Below are positions 9,384 through 20,581 of a stretch of 37,653 nt of DNA, in pieces. Origin of the DNA: Perkinsus chesapeaki (Eukaryota > Perkinsozoa > Perkinsida > Perkinsidae); the NCBI GenBank assembly GCA_013115145.1, contig JAAPAO010000343.1:1-37653 (forward strand). The letters run 5' to 3'. Position 1 is the stretch's first letter; each line of letters begins with the position of its first letter. The notes under the pieces are model-generated. The model was not told the DNA's origin, did no database searches, and saw only the letters and a program-made list of their open reading frames with translations. A program made the position numbers and the translations under genes.

Positions 9384-11784
9384 ATGCCCAACGAGTCTCG
9401 GCTTAGGGTACTGATAACAGCTTCCTCGGAGCTGCTCGGAAGAATTTTACTGCACACACTTGCGAGGTGAGCAGGCATCTTGGTTAGCATTGGGCGAATT
9501 CAGTAATGACTTACAGTACGCGCAATCTAAAGCGCGCGTTTGGTGTCACCGACATCATTTCTTAAGCAGACCACATATGAGATTGCGCGTACTCTATAAT
9601 ATTATCTCCATAAATTTTTCAATGTCTATTATATCTTTTACAACGAAAAAGATGCAGCATTTCTCACAAGTCGTGAGAAATATAGCGGTTGTGAAAATAA
9701 ATAGTTAAAAAGTGTAATTTGTGGTTCTATGTGAAATGTGTTAAATTTTCCCGATGCATGACCCCTTTTGTGTTCGTTAAAACGAACTAATAGGTGTGTC
9801 GAACTTCAATAAACTATTTTGTTTATTTATACTATTATATAATTATTTAATAGCTGCCTCGATTATTAATCACACCTTTAAAAATTGAAGGCAATGGAAT
9901 CAATCGTCAACTTTTGTATGTTTTCAGAGAGCAGCCGGAATCTGTTATTTATTTGCTTGTCGAGTCGGGTGCGCAGGATTACTTTATAATCGATAGCGAT
10001 CTCACCAACAAGAGTCCCTCGACTCCGCATTCTCCCGAGATCAGGAAAGTCTACATGGACGCAGGTAAGGCGTTGAGAAATTGCCTAGTGAGAGCAAGAT
10101 TAGCAAGATTCATTGTAGGTCCCCTGCCGAATGATATCAACGCTGTTGTCTACTGCGGTGTCGGAAGCTCTCCTGAGCAGGCCGCCAAGTACGCCGCTCC
10201 AATCTTTAGCGTTTGCGACTGACAGCATCGGTTCGATGAGATTCGGCGAACCCCGCTGTGGTGTCTTGGTCGTAGAAAGTCGTAATGTTATATCTGTTTG
10301 TTACGTATCATTCGCGGCACTTTTGTGATCTTCAGATTTTTCGATCGGTGCTCTGCCCAATTGCCCGACCTTAAAGTCTTCGTCTATGCGAGCTCCGTGT
10401 ATTCCAACTGGGGCGTTAGAAACCAGTTTACGTCCGGAAATGTTACAGAGGTAACCGTAAGCTGCAAACAAGCTGTGAGTTGGGTGTAGACGTTCTCGCT
10501 CGCACCAACGTCCGATCGCCCGCGGGCCTCCTCGATTGCTGGCATCCTTATCGGTAGCACACGCAGGAGATGGCCGAGCAAAAACATCTATTTAAGGTGA
10601 GAATTTGGGCCTCAGGAATGACACATACGAATCGTATGATACGATTGCGATGATGCATGGCAATGAAAAGAAGGATTATGCACAGTACCCCTGGCCATCT
10701 GAAGACGGTTGAAGTTTCAACGGCCCCCGACAGAGTTCCAGTTGAAATTTCAAATGTATAGGTTGTCACGTATTGTGAATTGATTAGTAATTTTTTATGG
10801 GCCAGAATTGAGAGAGTTTGATACTGTTCGATGTTAAATACCGTTCAATGCAAGTGTTGACTGGTAGCCGTGAGCCTATTATGACAATAGTTTGCTTCCC
10901 TTGCTGTTTTCTCTATCTCAACTGTCTTGCAGTTACTGCTGTGAGCAAGCTTTGGCAAGGCGATGGTTGCAAGTAGAGAGGCCGTGCCAGTTGGTAAGTT
11001 CTCGCCCTTCTACCAACCTCTCAGGAATCTTCAGGCATTCGTTCGATTCGGTCTGCTAACTCCTCCTGCTTGTTCGACTTTCTCTCGAGCCTTCAACGCG
11101 GTGGCCGAGCGCGTCGCCATTCCCGGGGCGCGCGTGCGTGCGGGCGCTGGAGGATTGAGAGAATCTCGCCACGACGTGTTGATGACCGCATCAGTTCTGC
11201 CCAATTTGGACGGTCGCCGTACCGACCCCAAAGCGGTACTTCTCATCACGCCTGCCGACTTGGCCGCACGCGCCATCTTGAGTGCGGCTCTGGACGCCCT
11301 CCACAGAAATGGGGAGGTGGAATCCGTCCAAGGTTCGATCCCCAGGCTTGACGTTTTCAGGTTTCTGATGCTCCTCAAGTGTACGCCTTGGCACTGGCAT
11401 CACCGATGCTACAATGGGGCAAATTGCGAAAGCTCATAATCGATCGTTCGGGAGGGCGGGTTTCGGCCGCCGATGGTCACCACGGTGGTGCTGTGTTACA
11501 CAGGACCTCCTTATCGTTTGATGTAAGCCACCCCCTGGATGTCAATACAACAGAGCATCTGTGAAGTTTTCCAATAACCGCCGCGGTTGGGCATCCACAC
11601 CAGATGTGCGGCTCGGTCTTATTGGGTATTCACTCCGCCGGAGAGATTGGTATCCTTCTGGATAGAAAGAATGCCAATTGCTCTAGCGGAGAGCGTCATT
11701 GAAAGTTTTAATGGCGAAAAACGGTTGGGAAAATATTCAAGTTTCCGTTGGTTTTTTTGTGGCACCTACTTCTCAGCAAATTGA
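9384..11784 (+). CDS. extended short-chain dehydrogenase / epimerase-like protein
   Basis: Proposed exons 9384-9466, 9928-10064, 10119-10188, 10336-10450, 10558-10596, 10686-10707, 10946-10993, 11090-11325, 11361-11515 and 11604-11784 add up to 1086 nt, an exact 361-aa frame. The N terminus reads MPNESRLRVLITASSELLGR, the nucleotide-binding strand and turn in which the usual TGxxGxxG is changed to TASSELLG. A second strand follows (VIYLLVESGAQDYFIIDSD), then NAVVYCGVGSS and KVFVYASSVYSNWG, matching the VYxSSxxVYG block of extended SDRs. Near 11080 AFNAVAERVAIPGARVRAG resembles the strand after the active site, followed by LITPADLAARAILSAALDAL. No clear YxxxK catalytic pair is seen. Substrate unknown. 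Exons 6, 7 and 10 are the least certain. Confidence 0.65.
9515..9593. repeat. 79-nt inverted repeat in an SDR-gene intron
   Basis: Perfect 14-bp arms AGTACGCGCAATCT (9515-9528) and AGATTGCGCGTACT (9580-9593) around a 51-nt loop, inside intron 9467-9927. It could be a small foldback element or an RNA hairpin. No target duplication is obvious. Confidence 0.7.
9659..9681. repeat. short hairpin in the same SDR-gene intron
   Basis: Arms ATTTCTCAC and GTGAGAAAT (9 bp, perfect) with loop AAGTC. It lies 66 bases downstream of the 79-nt inverted repeat. Confidence 0.6.
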
Positions 11785-11975
11785 TATCAGTGGTACGCAG
11801 GGTAAATCGAGCAGCATGTGACAATCATATATTATTCCTGGTGCGCAATAGTACTATTAATGATTCTCAATATTTAATTATAAAGAGCTTGAGATACTGT
11901 CCCACATGGTATAGTACTGTTGAGCTCAGGTCTGCAGCCCTAACCTTGAAATAATCGCCCCAAGTCTCTGCGCTG

Positions 11976-12393
11976 ATGCCAAAGGCATTCACGTTCACAA
12001 CTATGTTATACATTGTTTGGGCATCCTTAAGAATGTTGGTGAGGAGTGTCTAGACGCCCATATGCCCGCGGGAAGGAGCCTTATGATGCAGCAGCCTCTG
12101 CGCTATACTGATATATTATCTGATACCAAATGGCAACACGGTGGCGTTGTTAACTTTGTAAGAAGAATCGAGTCGATAGTGCAAGGTCAAATTGAGGCTT
12201 TGACGCCTGTGTGTTTTTCGAGGCCTGTCGGCTGTCTTTTGCAGTTCATTAGGAAATTTCCGTCTTAGTCGAGCCGGAAGCTGATGAGCAATTTATTGTG
12301 GAGTATGTGGCCCTCGTTTTCGGTCAGCGACATACGTTGGCGAGGAGAGGCAATTTCCGTTGGCTCCCGCGCTCTGGATTTGGGAAGCCTTAA
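11976..12393 (+). CDS. small unknown protein with an N-terminal hydrophobic segment
   Basis: Proposed exons 11976-12038, 12092-12208 and 12253-12393 (phase 0 throughout) give 106 aa. The start MPKAFTFTTMLYIVWASLRM looks like a signal anchor or single membrane segment. The middle reads HGGVVNFVRRIESIVQGQIE and the end is basic (RHTLARRGNFRWLPRSGFGK). Both introns (53 and 44 nt) are in the local size range. The stop at 12391-12393 lies only nine bases before the proposed acyltransferase ATG at 12403, so the two could instead belong to one transcript. An alternative start is the ATG at 12062. No family is recognised. Confidence 0.4.
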
Positions 12394-12402
12394 ATAGCAT
12401 AA

Positions 12403-15400
12403 ATGACAAGGGAGGAGGCTCGTCAGTTCTTTACATCGAGATTGGTATTTTGATACAACAGATGATTAGTCGGTTAATAATAGTTAGACGAACCAATAAT
12501 AATAATAATTATGCATTCCCTTGCTGGTTGCACGTCTTGCGATGACTTGTCGTATTTTCAACCTCCCGATGTTCCACTGTCGTCTGTCATCTCACAGGCA
12601 CTCCGCAAGGAGGCCCTATCCTACCACATGCCCGATATGGAGAAAGTAAGATCACTGGTCCTCAACTCCAAGGCTGTACGGGAAGCTACACACAGCAAGA
12701 AGCTTAAAGCCGAAGCTGCCGCCATGCTGGTGAGATTTAGATGAATAACGGCTTATGTGCCGTGATTGCCAATCACACCAATGACCGAGACCAATCACCA
12801 ATCACTGATTGGTAGCGTCCCGTGTATTCTCTGCGGTGTACGAAAAGTCCACAGCTAGAAAGGAGGCGCTTTCCCTCTCCTTTTTCCGGCCAGGGTAGTG
12901 GTCGACCAACTAGCACCAGGGCAGGGCACTAGTGGCAGTAGTCTACTGCTAGCAAGCCACCGAGTCATTCGGAGAGTTTCAGAGAACCGTAGTCGCAACA
13001 GCTCCCGCTTGAAAAAGAATTCTGATTCCAAAGGCAGCACTCTAACCATTTAGGACCGAATCATGGGAAATCAGCGAAGCGACATAATAAGGGTATTTGT
13101 CATTGTACTGCACAAAGTGTTCACGTCTATATATGATAGAGTGCTGGTCAACCATGACGGCCTTGACAAGCTGAAGGAGTAGGTCGCGGGTTCGAATCCC
13201 AGGATGGGCACTTTTGCTTTCAGACTTAACCAACGTGGCGCCAAGGTTCTATTATTGCCTACACACAGGAGCTACATCGACTTCCTCGTCCTCAGCTATA
13301 TTTGCTATTAGTAGCATTTCAAGGGATCGTGAGATTCAATGGCTTTGTGGTTAATTCGTGCAGCACGGACCGTTCCCGATCTCCCCCGTCATGAACGGGA
13401 AGATCCGTATGCAGTTTTCTAGGGAAGAAAATTCCCCTTCAAGCTGAGGGCCTCAACTATTGTCACAAGTAGAATGATATAGCTACTTTGTTAGGCATAT
13501 ATGATACTGTATTATCAAAGCAATACCGTAAAACCCTCCACGCGATTACGTCCAACCAGATTGACAGGAATTCTCCTCGAGGAGCACCAGTCACTGTAAC
13601 TTGGTCGTTATTTCAGTGCCGATATTCGATTACCTTTCATCGCCACTGGTGATAACTTTTTGTCAATTGTTGGCATTTGGAAGATTCTGCAGCACTCAGG
13701 TAAGAAGTTTGTTAAAAGTTCCGATGCGGGGACTCGAACCCCGGTCGCGTGGGTGAGAGCCACGAATCCTAACCAGCTAGACTACATCGGAATGCATCCG
13801 ATACGTTGCAATTCTGGCTCGCAGGTGCCTTCTTCATGAAGCGTTCCTTCAACAGTGAGACTCACCCTCTTTACTCAATCGTCTTCAAGACATACATGCA
13901 AGTTGTCCTCGAGGAGCAAGGTAACCTCCCCAATCAATAACCACATTATCACGGCATCGCTGGAGAGCAATTCAAATGAGCGATTGCCTGGATGATCTAG
14001 TTATCCCAGTGGCACTATCGCTTCCGTTATGCAACCGAAACTCACTATATGCCAAGTCGATTCATTGTGCGGTCCTCGTATATCGATGGTAATTCATCAC
14101 AGCGTAGGGTCTCATTTTACGGGAGGACATTTGCCTTCCGGTTGGTTTTTTGGACACTGCAGTTCTTTCAGGTTGTGTAGAGATGTTCATCGAGGGCGCT
14201 CGCTCGCGCAGCGGCACTACCATTCGTCCGCCCAAAGTCGGTCTGCTAAGATTTGCCGCCGAGCCGGCGGTTCAAGCCGCAATGAGCAGCCCCATTTCTG
14301 ATATCACTGGTGAGACAACGTCGATGACTCTGTATTACAATCTCTTTGTTTGTGTGCATGCGAACTGAGTCGGTTGTGAGGAGGTGTCTACTTTCCCTCA
14401 GATCAAGACGAGGTCTATTTGGTGCCGATTTCTATCGGCTATTCCCGTGTGATGGAAGTCGATTCTCTCGCCACGGAGCTAGAAGGCCGCGCTAAAGTAG
14501 CCGAGAGTCTCGCAAGGACAGTCTCGTAAGAAAACCTGATATAGGTAAAGCAAACGCACTATTTAGGGCGCTTCGATACCTGTCGATGAACTTCGGCACG
14601 CTTACGGTGCATATTGACCCGCAGCCTATAAAGGTCTCGGATGCAGTGAAACGGTGGAAAGATGGCCAAACGAGTGAGCTCGGGTTGTTGGAGTTTATTA
14701 CTGTATAAGGCTTCACGAAGCGACAGTTGGGACTCGGTGACGTAATCTGAGCTGGTTAAACTGGTTGCAGATGCACTCCCGAAAAGGCCAAGATACACAA
14801 CACCGTACCAGCAGTTAGCGGAGGAAGTCGCAGATCGCCTCGATGCGAACATGCCTATACATACCACCCACTTGGTAGGTGAACCTTCATCTGGATGATA
14901 GAGATCCAGAATTAATTTTTATAATAAATGTGCAGGGTGACCCAAAAAATGTAATTTTTTGAAGGACTCCTCCGGGAGGGAGAATATTTCGGCGACACGT
15001 ACGGCCTTCGAAGTTTCTTGAGGACGACCTTGTTATGGTTTTTCGGGTCACCCTGTGCGAGCAGAATATGAAGTGGATCTCACGATGAACGGCTTATAAA
15101 AGTGACTACGCAGTACTCGCCACGGCATCTATGACTTTCCGTCTGTGAAATATATCTGAGTAACATTGCCACTGGGAGTTTCCTATTTCCTACCGCTTTA
15201 GGTGGCTGCAATTTTACTGTGGAAGAGACACGATTCTGTTCCCACCGTCAGCCACGCTGTCATGGTGGACAAGGTGAGATGGCTCTCCTCGCTACTGAAG
15301 AGACGTGGGCTCACGATTATACTGGACGACACCAACGTACGAAGGCGCAAGTTCGATTCCTTGCACGACATTTTATTGCATTAATTCAGACGTCCTCGGC

Positions 15401-16515
15401 GGTTTCCCGAGTGGCTTCTCTTTATGTTGATCATGTTATCATTTCTGCACCTGAGGAGGAGACCGGTGAAGTGAGGTAGGCACGATTGGCCCTCCAGCGG
15501 GGCTGGAGGAGATGATTTCGCATGTTCATGTGAATTGAATTTTCTCATCGGAAGCCCAAGAAATACTCAACCTCTATCTTTGACAATCGCCGAAATCTAC
15601 GGCCATTCGGGAAAGTTCGCTGGAAATACTTTTCTTCGCCAACACATGTCGTGGGCGACCGTTCATTAGTACTCCTAAACTGAACGGAGCGATGAGCTCA
15701 ACTGATGTTCTGGTAGGTATTCAGTTTGCCCCAACAACCCCTTATTTGCTACATTACTATTAAGCTATTACCGCAACCAACTCATATATAGTCTGGGCCA
15801 TGAAGCATCTATCATACTGGCCGCTGGTGATGCGCAGAAGCTCTCCTTCCTTCGCGAAGAGCTCCTGCAGGAGTGCATTCCGGCCAGTACTGATGAATCT
15901 GCGGTAGAGTGTAACAGCGATCCACAACTAAGAGACTTCGCGGTTTCCTTGATCGGCCCCGTTGTCGAATGTTGGTGGGTTGTGACGCTCATTGCGAGCG
16001 GTTGTCGAGGAGCTGTCACCACTACTGCGGCCGAACTGGTCTCTGGAGCGTCTGGCTTGGCCAAGGAGCTTTATGAGGAAGGCAAGTGTGTGTACTTAGA
16101 GGCCTGCTCATTTGACTTCGCCAAGAAGGCTGTGAGAGGAATGACTAAAAGAGGGTGAGCTGGTCGATGAAGTCACTTCCGTTGATTCACACATCAAATA
16201 CCATATTAATAGCATGCACTCAGGTGTCTTGTGATGAACGGCAGGAATATCAAGGTTGATGTTGATAAGACTCGCGAGCTGCTGGCTCTGCTCGAGTCTA
16301 TTAGACAATGTAAGCTCCGAGTTCAGCAGTCTTTGCAAGCCTATCTTCATTTAGCCCCGGCCCTTCCGCAAGGCAGGGCTTTATCCGACTCTTCTGAAGT
16401 GCTCTGCAGCGTGGAGGAAAGGCAGCCGCCTACTCAGAGACGGTTCTTCACTCAACTGCGCGGCATGACACTGATTAGGCCCCTGGGTCGATCCCATGGC
16501 ACATCGAAAATGTGA
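12403..16515 (+). CDS. glycerol-3-phosphate / DHAP acyltransferase with PTS1-like tail
   Basis: PlsB-family sn-1 acyltransferase, closest in layout to peroxisomal GNPAT (DHAPAT), which makes acyl-DHAP for ether lipids. Supported exons: 12484-12729, 13224-13310, 13617-13699, 13825-13920, 14172-14309, 14402-14525, 14567-14673, 14771-14874, 15202-15336, 15390-about 15465, 15792-16154 and 16224-16515; 12403-12444 is a possible first exon. The four acyltransferase blocks are visible: LLLPTHRSYIDFLVLSY (HxxxxD at 13264-13281), SGAFFMKRSFN, EMFIEGARSRSG and VYLVPISIGYS. The tail ends HGTSKM; SKM is a variant of the SKL peroxisomal signal. Unresolved: an exon between 12730 and 13223 (perhaps LLLASHRVIRRVSEN, about 12930-12990) and joins between 15466 and 15791. 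An antisense tRNA-Glu, a MITE and a tRNA-like relic sit in introns. Confidence 0.88.
13125..13212 (+). pseudogene. degenerate tRNA-like sequence (relic or SINE head)
   Basis: The 3' half has a B-box-like GGGTTCGAATCCC followed by GATGGGC. A possible 5' arm GTCTATA pairs with GATGGGC only through two wobbles and one mismatch. The T stem is broken on the 3' side and no canonical D or anticodon arm folds. It is in sense in the acyltransferase intron that ends at 13223. Best read as a decayed tRNA or the head of a tRNA-derived SINE. Confidence 0.35.
13719..13791 (-). tRNA. tRNA-Glu(CUC), antisense in an acyltransferase intron
   Basis: A 73-nt tRNA read from 13791 down: acceptor TCCGATG / CATCGGA, discriminator A, D arm containing CTAGCTGGTTAGG, anticodon loop CTCTCAC giving CUC, and T-loop GTTCGAGTC. 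A TTTT lies a few bases past the 3' end. It is in the 125-nt intron 13700-13824 and opposes the host gene. Confidence 0.95.
14933..15055. mobile_element. mariner-type MITE in an acyltransferase intron, copy 2
   Basis: A 123-bp element with perfect 11-bp termini CAGGGTGACCC / GGGTCACCCTG in intron 14875-15201. Its plus strand aligns with the minus strand of copy 1 over the first third (ATATTTCGGCGACACGT), so it looks like an internally deleted family member. The flanks are TG on both sides rather than TA, so the TA target is mutated or the border differs. Confidence 0.7.
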
Positions 16516-16875
16516 TGGTTATTCCGCCATAAAGGTATGGTCAGTGCCTTACCTTCGACTCGTGTTTGTCCTTTTTGTCATTACTAAGATCACCATGCTT
16601 AATTTCTTTATCTTCGTATTCCTATTGTTGCGTTTTGTTGAGCAGTACACCGAGACGACACACGTGACAGTGCGAATATCCTCAAGTTGACAACTTAGGC
16701 AAGCCTGCTGAGTGCTCAAGTACTTGCTGTTGGACTGCATACCAATATGCCATAGTACTAGTACACGTACCGATATGTATAGTCGATGAAGCGTACGTAA
16801 TAACTGACTGAGAAGATAAGGAATACCCAAGATCGATTCCACAATCGTATTAAGCACACTAAAATTAATAACTAG
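16516..16875. other. intergenic region after the acyltransferase
   Basis: No gene is supported. A 110-codon minus-strand frame (16549-16881) has a composition typical of chance ORFs. The plus strand is T-rich and should hold the 3' end of the acyltransferase transcript. Confidence 0.35.
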
Positions 16876-17469
16876 CTTCAACCCAGCACTTGCGCTGAAA
16901 CAACAGGAGCTGATAGAACACGTAGACCAGCTAGCTGCAACGAGCGAAGCGAAAGGTTCGGTAGGAATTCCTATGTTAGCGCTGAGCCATCAGAGGTGAC
17001 GCTGTCACTGTTAACCGGCTCTGAATCAGATTTCTGATGAGGCGCTGAATATTTGAATCTCGCTGGAAGGGCGTAGAATATCCAAACACTTGTCAAGAAA
17101 GCGATTAGCGTGTGGGATATTGACTGCTATCAGCCAGCCGCTTGACCCGATTCACATTTTTTCTTTTCGTGCTGGTTATGTTCTGTCGTACTCGGGACTC
17201 CCGAGTCGGGAGAGCCGATAAAACGCGAGGGAGGGTTGTGCGAAACTCGTGGCGAAAAAATACGTGCGGATTGATCATGGAACACATCTATTTACATTCT
17301 CAAATGAAGCCCGCGCTGTTGGTCAGCTTTCTTCATCAAAGTGCTTTTGCAGGAGTTCGATGAGCTCATATCGGAACGCATCGTCCTTGAACCAGTTGTG
17401 CTCCGCCAAGAGGCTCCGAGGGGCCGAAAAGAGAAGAGGGGGAAAATAGGCGATCTGCGGCACAAGTGA
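16876..17469 (+). CDS. unidentified multi-exon protein, basic C terminus
   Basis: Coding-like segments: 16876-about 16955 (LALKQQELIEHVDQLAATSE, a probable coiled-coil helix), a piece from 16994 (EVTLSLLTGSESDF), one ending at 17317 (KKYVRIDHGTHLFTFSNEAR), and 17353-17469, which closes at a TGA after EFDELISERIVLEPVVLRQE and a basic stretch (APRGRKEKRGKIGDLRHK). The join 17317/17353 is in phase across a 35-nt intron starting GTTGGT. The start and the middle are unresolved. No family is recognised; the basic tail suggests a nucleic-acid or ribosome contact, which is only a guess. Confidence 0.4.
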
Positions 17470-17485
17470 TGTAACCCGAATAGGA

Positions 17486-17819
17486 ATGTCGCACGTTATG
17501 AAGGTGTTTTGGGTGAACCACTGTGTCCCAACAGTAGTTCAATCCTTGAGGATTATCTTTCAACATTCTTCGATGAGATGCATGATCAATTGGTGCGTTG
17601 TACCTGAGGCAAATACCTTATGCCGAAGCGGCAGAGCCAAAGGAGTTTCAATTGCTCTCCACGAGGCCGCCTCGTGGTTTTTGGGAGCTCTACCGGACTC
17701 CGCATATTAAGCGAGACTCACTTTCGACAGACCTATCACGTCTTATCTCATCAGCTTGCTTAACGGAAGCTCCTTCTCACGATGTGAAAAGTCCCGAAGA
17801 GGAAGTGTTTCAAATGTGA
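17486..17819 (+). CDS. possible short coding segments, unidentified
   Basis: Two plausible coding pieces in different frames: 17530-17593 (SILEDYLSTFFDEMHDQL) and 17598-17819, a 73-codon frame to a TGA reading EAAEPKEFQLLSTRPPRGFW and then DLSRLISSACLTEAPSHD. A third frame (17486-17710) is also open. No consistent splice joins them. Could be the end of a gene, a decayed gene or chance. Confidence 0.25.
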
Positions 17820-17960
17820 AACAAGTTGGTGTGGAGCAATTGCTATCCGTCTATCATAAGACTTTCTCACCAGTCTCGAAGTATCTGCCGGCCCTCTTTG
17901 GTATTTCGCACTATGAAGAATGAACCAATAGCATGTCCACGAGGATGAACATCTTCGAAC

Positions 17961-18283
17961 TCTGAGCGAGATCAGGTCAGCAAGGAACTCATATGAATTC
18001 AGACCGAGCGATTCTTGATGAAACTCTTCAGCGATTCCAACCAACTTTCGCTCGTCCAGCTCGAAGTTGTGAATAACGCCGTCTAGGCTCTCGACCGTGC
18101 CTAGTGAGAAGCCAGCTAGTCTCAGCGAATGCCAAAAAGGTGTTGCTCACGGAAGTAGGCGTCCGTGTCGATAGAGACACCGAAATCACACCCCTCTTCT
18201 CGTTGGTTCATCTCATTGATCATCACAGATATCTTTCCCCATCCAACTTTCCTTTCTAGATAATCTATTTCCGGATCTGGTAC
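17961..18283 (-). CDS. unidentified minus-strand protein, two clear exons
   Basis: Exon 18283-18151 reads VPDPEIDYLERKVGWGKISV, then MINEMNQREEGCDFGVSIDT. It joins across a 50-nt GTGAGC...TAG intron (18101-18150) to 18100-17961, reading TVESLDGVIHNFELDERKLV and GIAEEFHQESLGLNSYEFLA. Phase and codon-like composition are good through both exons. Upstream and downstream exons are not found, so the ends are arbitrary. No domain is recognised. Confidence 0.5.
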
Positions 18284-18289
18284 CTGTGG

Positions 18290-20070
18290 AATGACTTGCA
18301 ACGGTTTCAGACAGTTGAACTAAATCACATTGAAAACCACTTCACAGTTTCCAAGCCTTCTGCAGTAGAGTCGGTTCGCTTCGTATGTTAGTGATATGAC
18401 TGATGCGCGGTTAATTTTTTCGGAAGTCACTGGCTCAGCTGGCCGCGAATCCGTCATAAATATGCAGTACCTACTAGATACGCAGTTCTCCAGGGGAGCA
18501 CGCCGAAACCATGGACTGCTACGTACGCAGTTCTACTCTACGAGGAGCCGAGTGGCTCGATCTGCCTACTTGTATGCTTTAACAAGGGATTCTTTTCTCA
18601 TAAGTGACCTGCAAGCATAACCCTTCTGACCGTCCGAATGAAGTGTTGTGCCCATCGGGCAGGAGAGCGGTCGAGACCTCGCTGGCACGGCTGCGTTTGG
18701 TTCAAGCATAGACACTAAGTTAAGTGCTGCTTCCCATAGGCATGTAGGCACCTGAGGGATTACCCCTAATATTGAAGGGCCCTTAGGAGATGTCGCAGGA
18801 AAGAAGTAGTAATTCAAGCACCTAACGTTCGTAACTTAGATATTCTCTTATGCTCGGATAAAAGTTGACTTAACGCCGCCTCTATTCGTGCAAGGGCGGC
18901 GTATTCCTCATTAGTAGGCACCTGAATGATTATAGGGGGCAGAAGGATGGCGATACTTGCGACGAAGTACTGCAAGCCACTGAAATTGAAGCTTCAAATC
19001 CAGCACGACCAGCGCAAGCTGGGCGGTTTTTTGGAATATACAGCCAACATACCAGTGAGCAGCCGAAAGCGTCTTGTTTCGGAATTCCGAGCTTCTCTAT
19101 CACTGCAAGCAAAAGTCTAAGAAGGCTGCGAGCCCATCCGGAAGCCGATATCTCGCTAAGTGTCAGAAGGTCAAACAGCTGGATGAACTGCGACGTGAAC
19201 TTCCTGAGGCACAGTTAGTCTCATCAACATTCGGATTGCACATCGACCAATAATCAGCTTTGTCGGCCGGAGGAGAAGACCTATAGCTTTTGCACTTGTG
19301 TCGGAAGTTCCGTATTTGAGACTCCAATTCGAGTGTGCGAGTCAAACCTTCGCCAGGCTTCTGTCCATCTCAACATAATCTAGTTACAGTACGTGTCATC
19401 TAGAATGGGCTAGTCAGCAAGACTTGAATTATATAATAGGGTCAAAAACGCGCGTTCTAAATGACTCGCACTGTACTAGATCCAAGGAGTCGGTACAACG
19501 TTGATCGGATGGGAACGTTGGCACCTATCCATCTCGTCCACTAACGCATTCGATTCATGCGAGTTGGAGCTGGAGGGCTCTTCCCGTAAAATATGGAACG
19601 CAAAAACCCTCATCGTCAGCATGCCCAGTGGACCTGGAAGGAGGATCAAGAACAGCTTCGTCCAATAATGGACTTGTACAATCGGTTGCCATATATCCGT
19701 CATGAAACTCTAGAATGTTATGGTATCGGTATATTGATGGAAGTATGCGCCGCTCCAAGAGTTCATTGAGTCCTCCTCGCTCGATGGCCGACGCTGCATC
19801 GTATACGTTTCTCTTGACTGAGCGGGGCTGCGGGTCTGCTCGCTCTGCTGCGATCTTACTTTCCATCCAGTCGATCATCATGTCTGTACTGTGGGCGCAC
19901 CCAGCGTAAGCGACGCGATGAGCGAGGGGTGATTCGTTTGGATTAGATCTTGGTTTTGGCGATGGTCGTAAGAACTTGAACCAAGGCGTAGTTACGGTTG
20001 AGGGCTCCCCCTGGCATTTCACTCGGAGATAAATCAAGGGAGAGTGCGTGGCAAAGTTCATTGTCACTTA
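18290..20070 (-). other. minus-strand coding-like segments, gene structure unresolved
   Basis: Several open stretches lack a joined model: 18740-18600 (VPTCLWEAALNLVSMLEPNA), an open frame at 19345-19163, and 19912-19730 (MIDWMESKIAAERADPQPRS then VKRNVYDAASAIERGGLNEL). The last faintly recalls an E2F/DP-like RRxYDxxNVLE helix but lacks most of that pattern. They may be upstream exons of the gene at 17961-18283. An 8-bp inverted repeat ACGCCGCC / GGCGGCGT (18873-18902) is also present. Confidence 0.3.
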
Positions 20071-20581
20071 ACAACTACGGTACCGCTAATCGAACAGGAA
20101 GTCCCTCCACGTGCTCTAGAACAGGCGAAGGTGGCCGCATCGGCGTCGAAGAGTCGACGGTTTCATTCGGACGCCCGCAGATCAGCTGCCCTGCCCAGGT
20201 ACCTAAAGCCTCAGTCTGCTAGGGAGTTACCGGCTTTCAACCGGCTACCCATGGAAGTGCATCGCAAAGTGTTTTCCAGAACTTCACGCCCGCTCTGGCA
20301 CGTGGCGAGGCTGCACTTGTTGTCGCCCCATGGAGAGCTGATACCTCCAGACGGGCACACCTGCATTTGAAGCCTCGGAGAAACTGATTGGAGCAACGAT
20401 TGCTTGCCAACAGAATGATGGAAGCTCTACAAAGTCGAGTACGTGTACTCTTATCACAAAGCAGATAATGATCGCCACAATAATTTGGGACAGCTTCGAA
20501 TGATCACAATTTACGAGTGTCCAGGGCATTGACCCGGGGCCATTCTCAATAGATGTATAACTAGCTCGTGCTACAAAACGA

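Noticed and set aside
19730-19912. E2F/DP winged-helix match (VKRNVYDAASAIE)
   Set aside because: Only a few residues fit; the DNA-contact motif and the following strand are missing.
20280-20420. Carboxylesterase-like match (SEASNAGVPVWRYQLSMG)
   Set aside because: It resembles a C-terminal stretch of type-B carboxylesterases, but all three frames are open here and there is no room upstream for the catalytic Ser domain.
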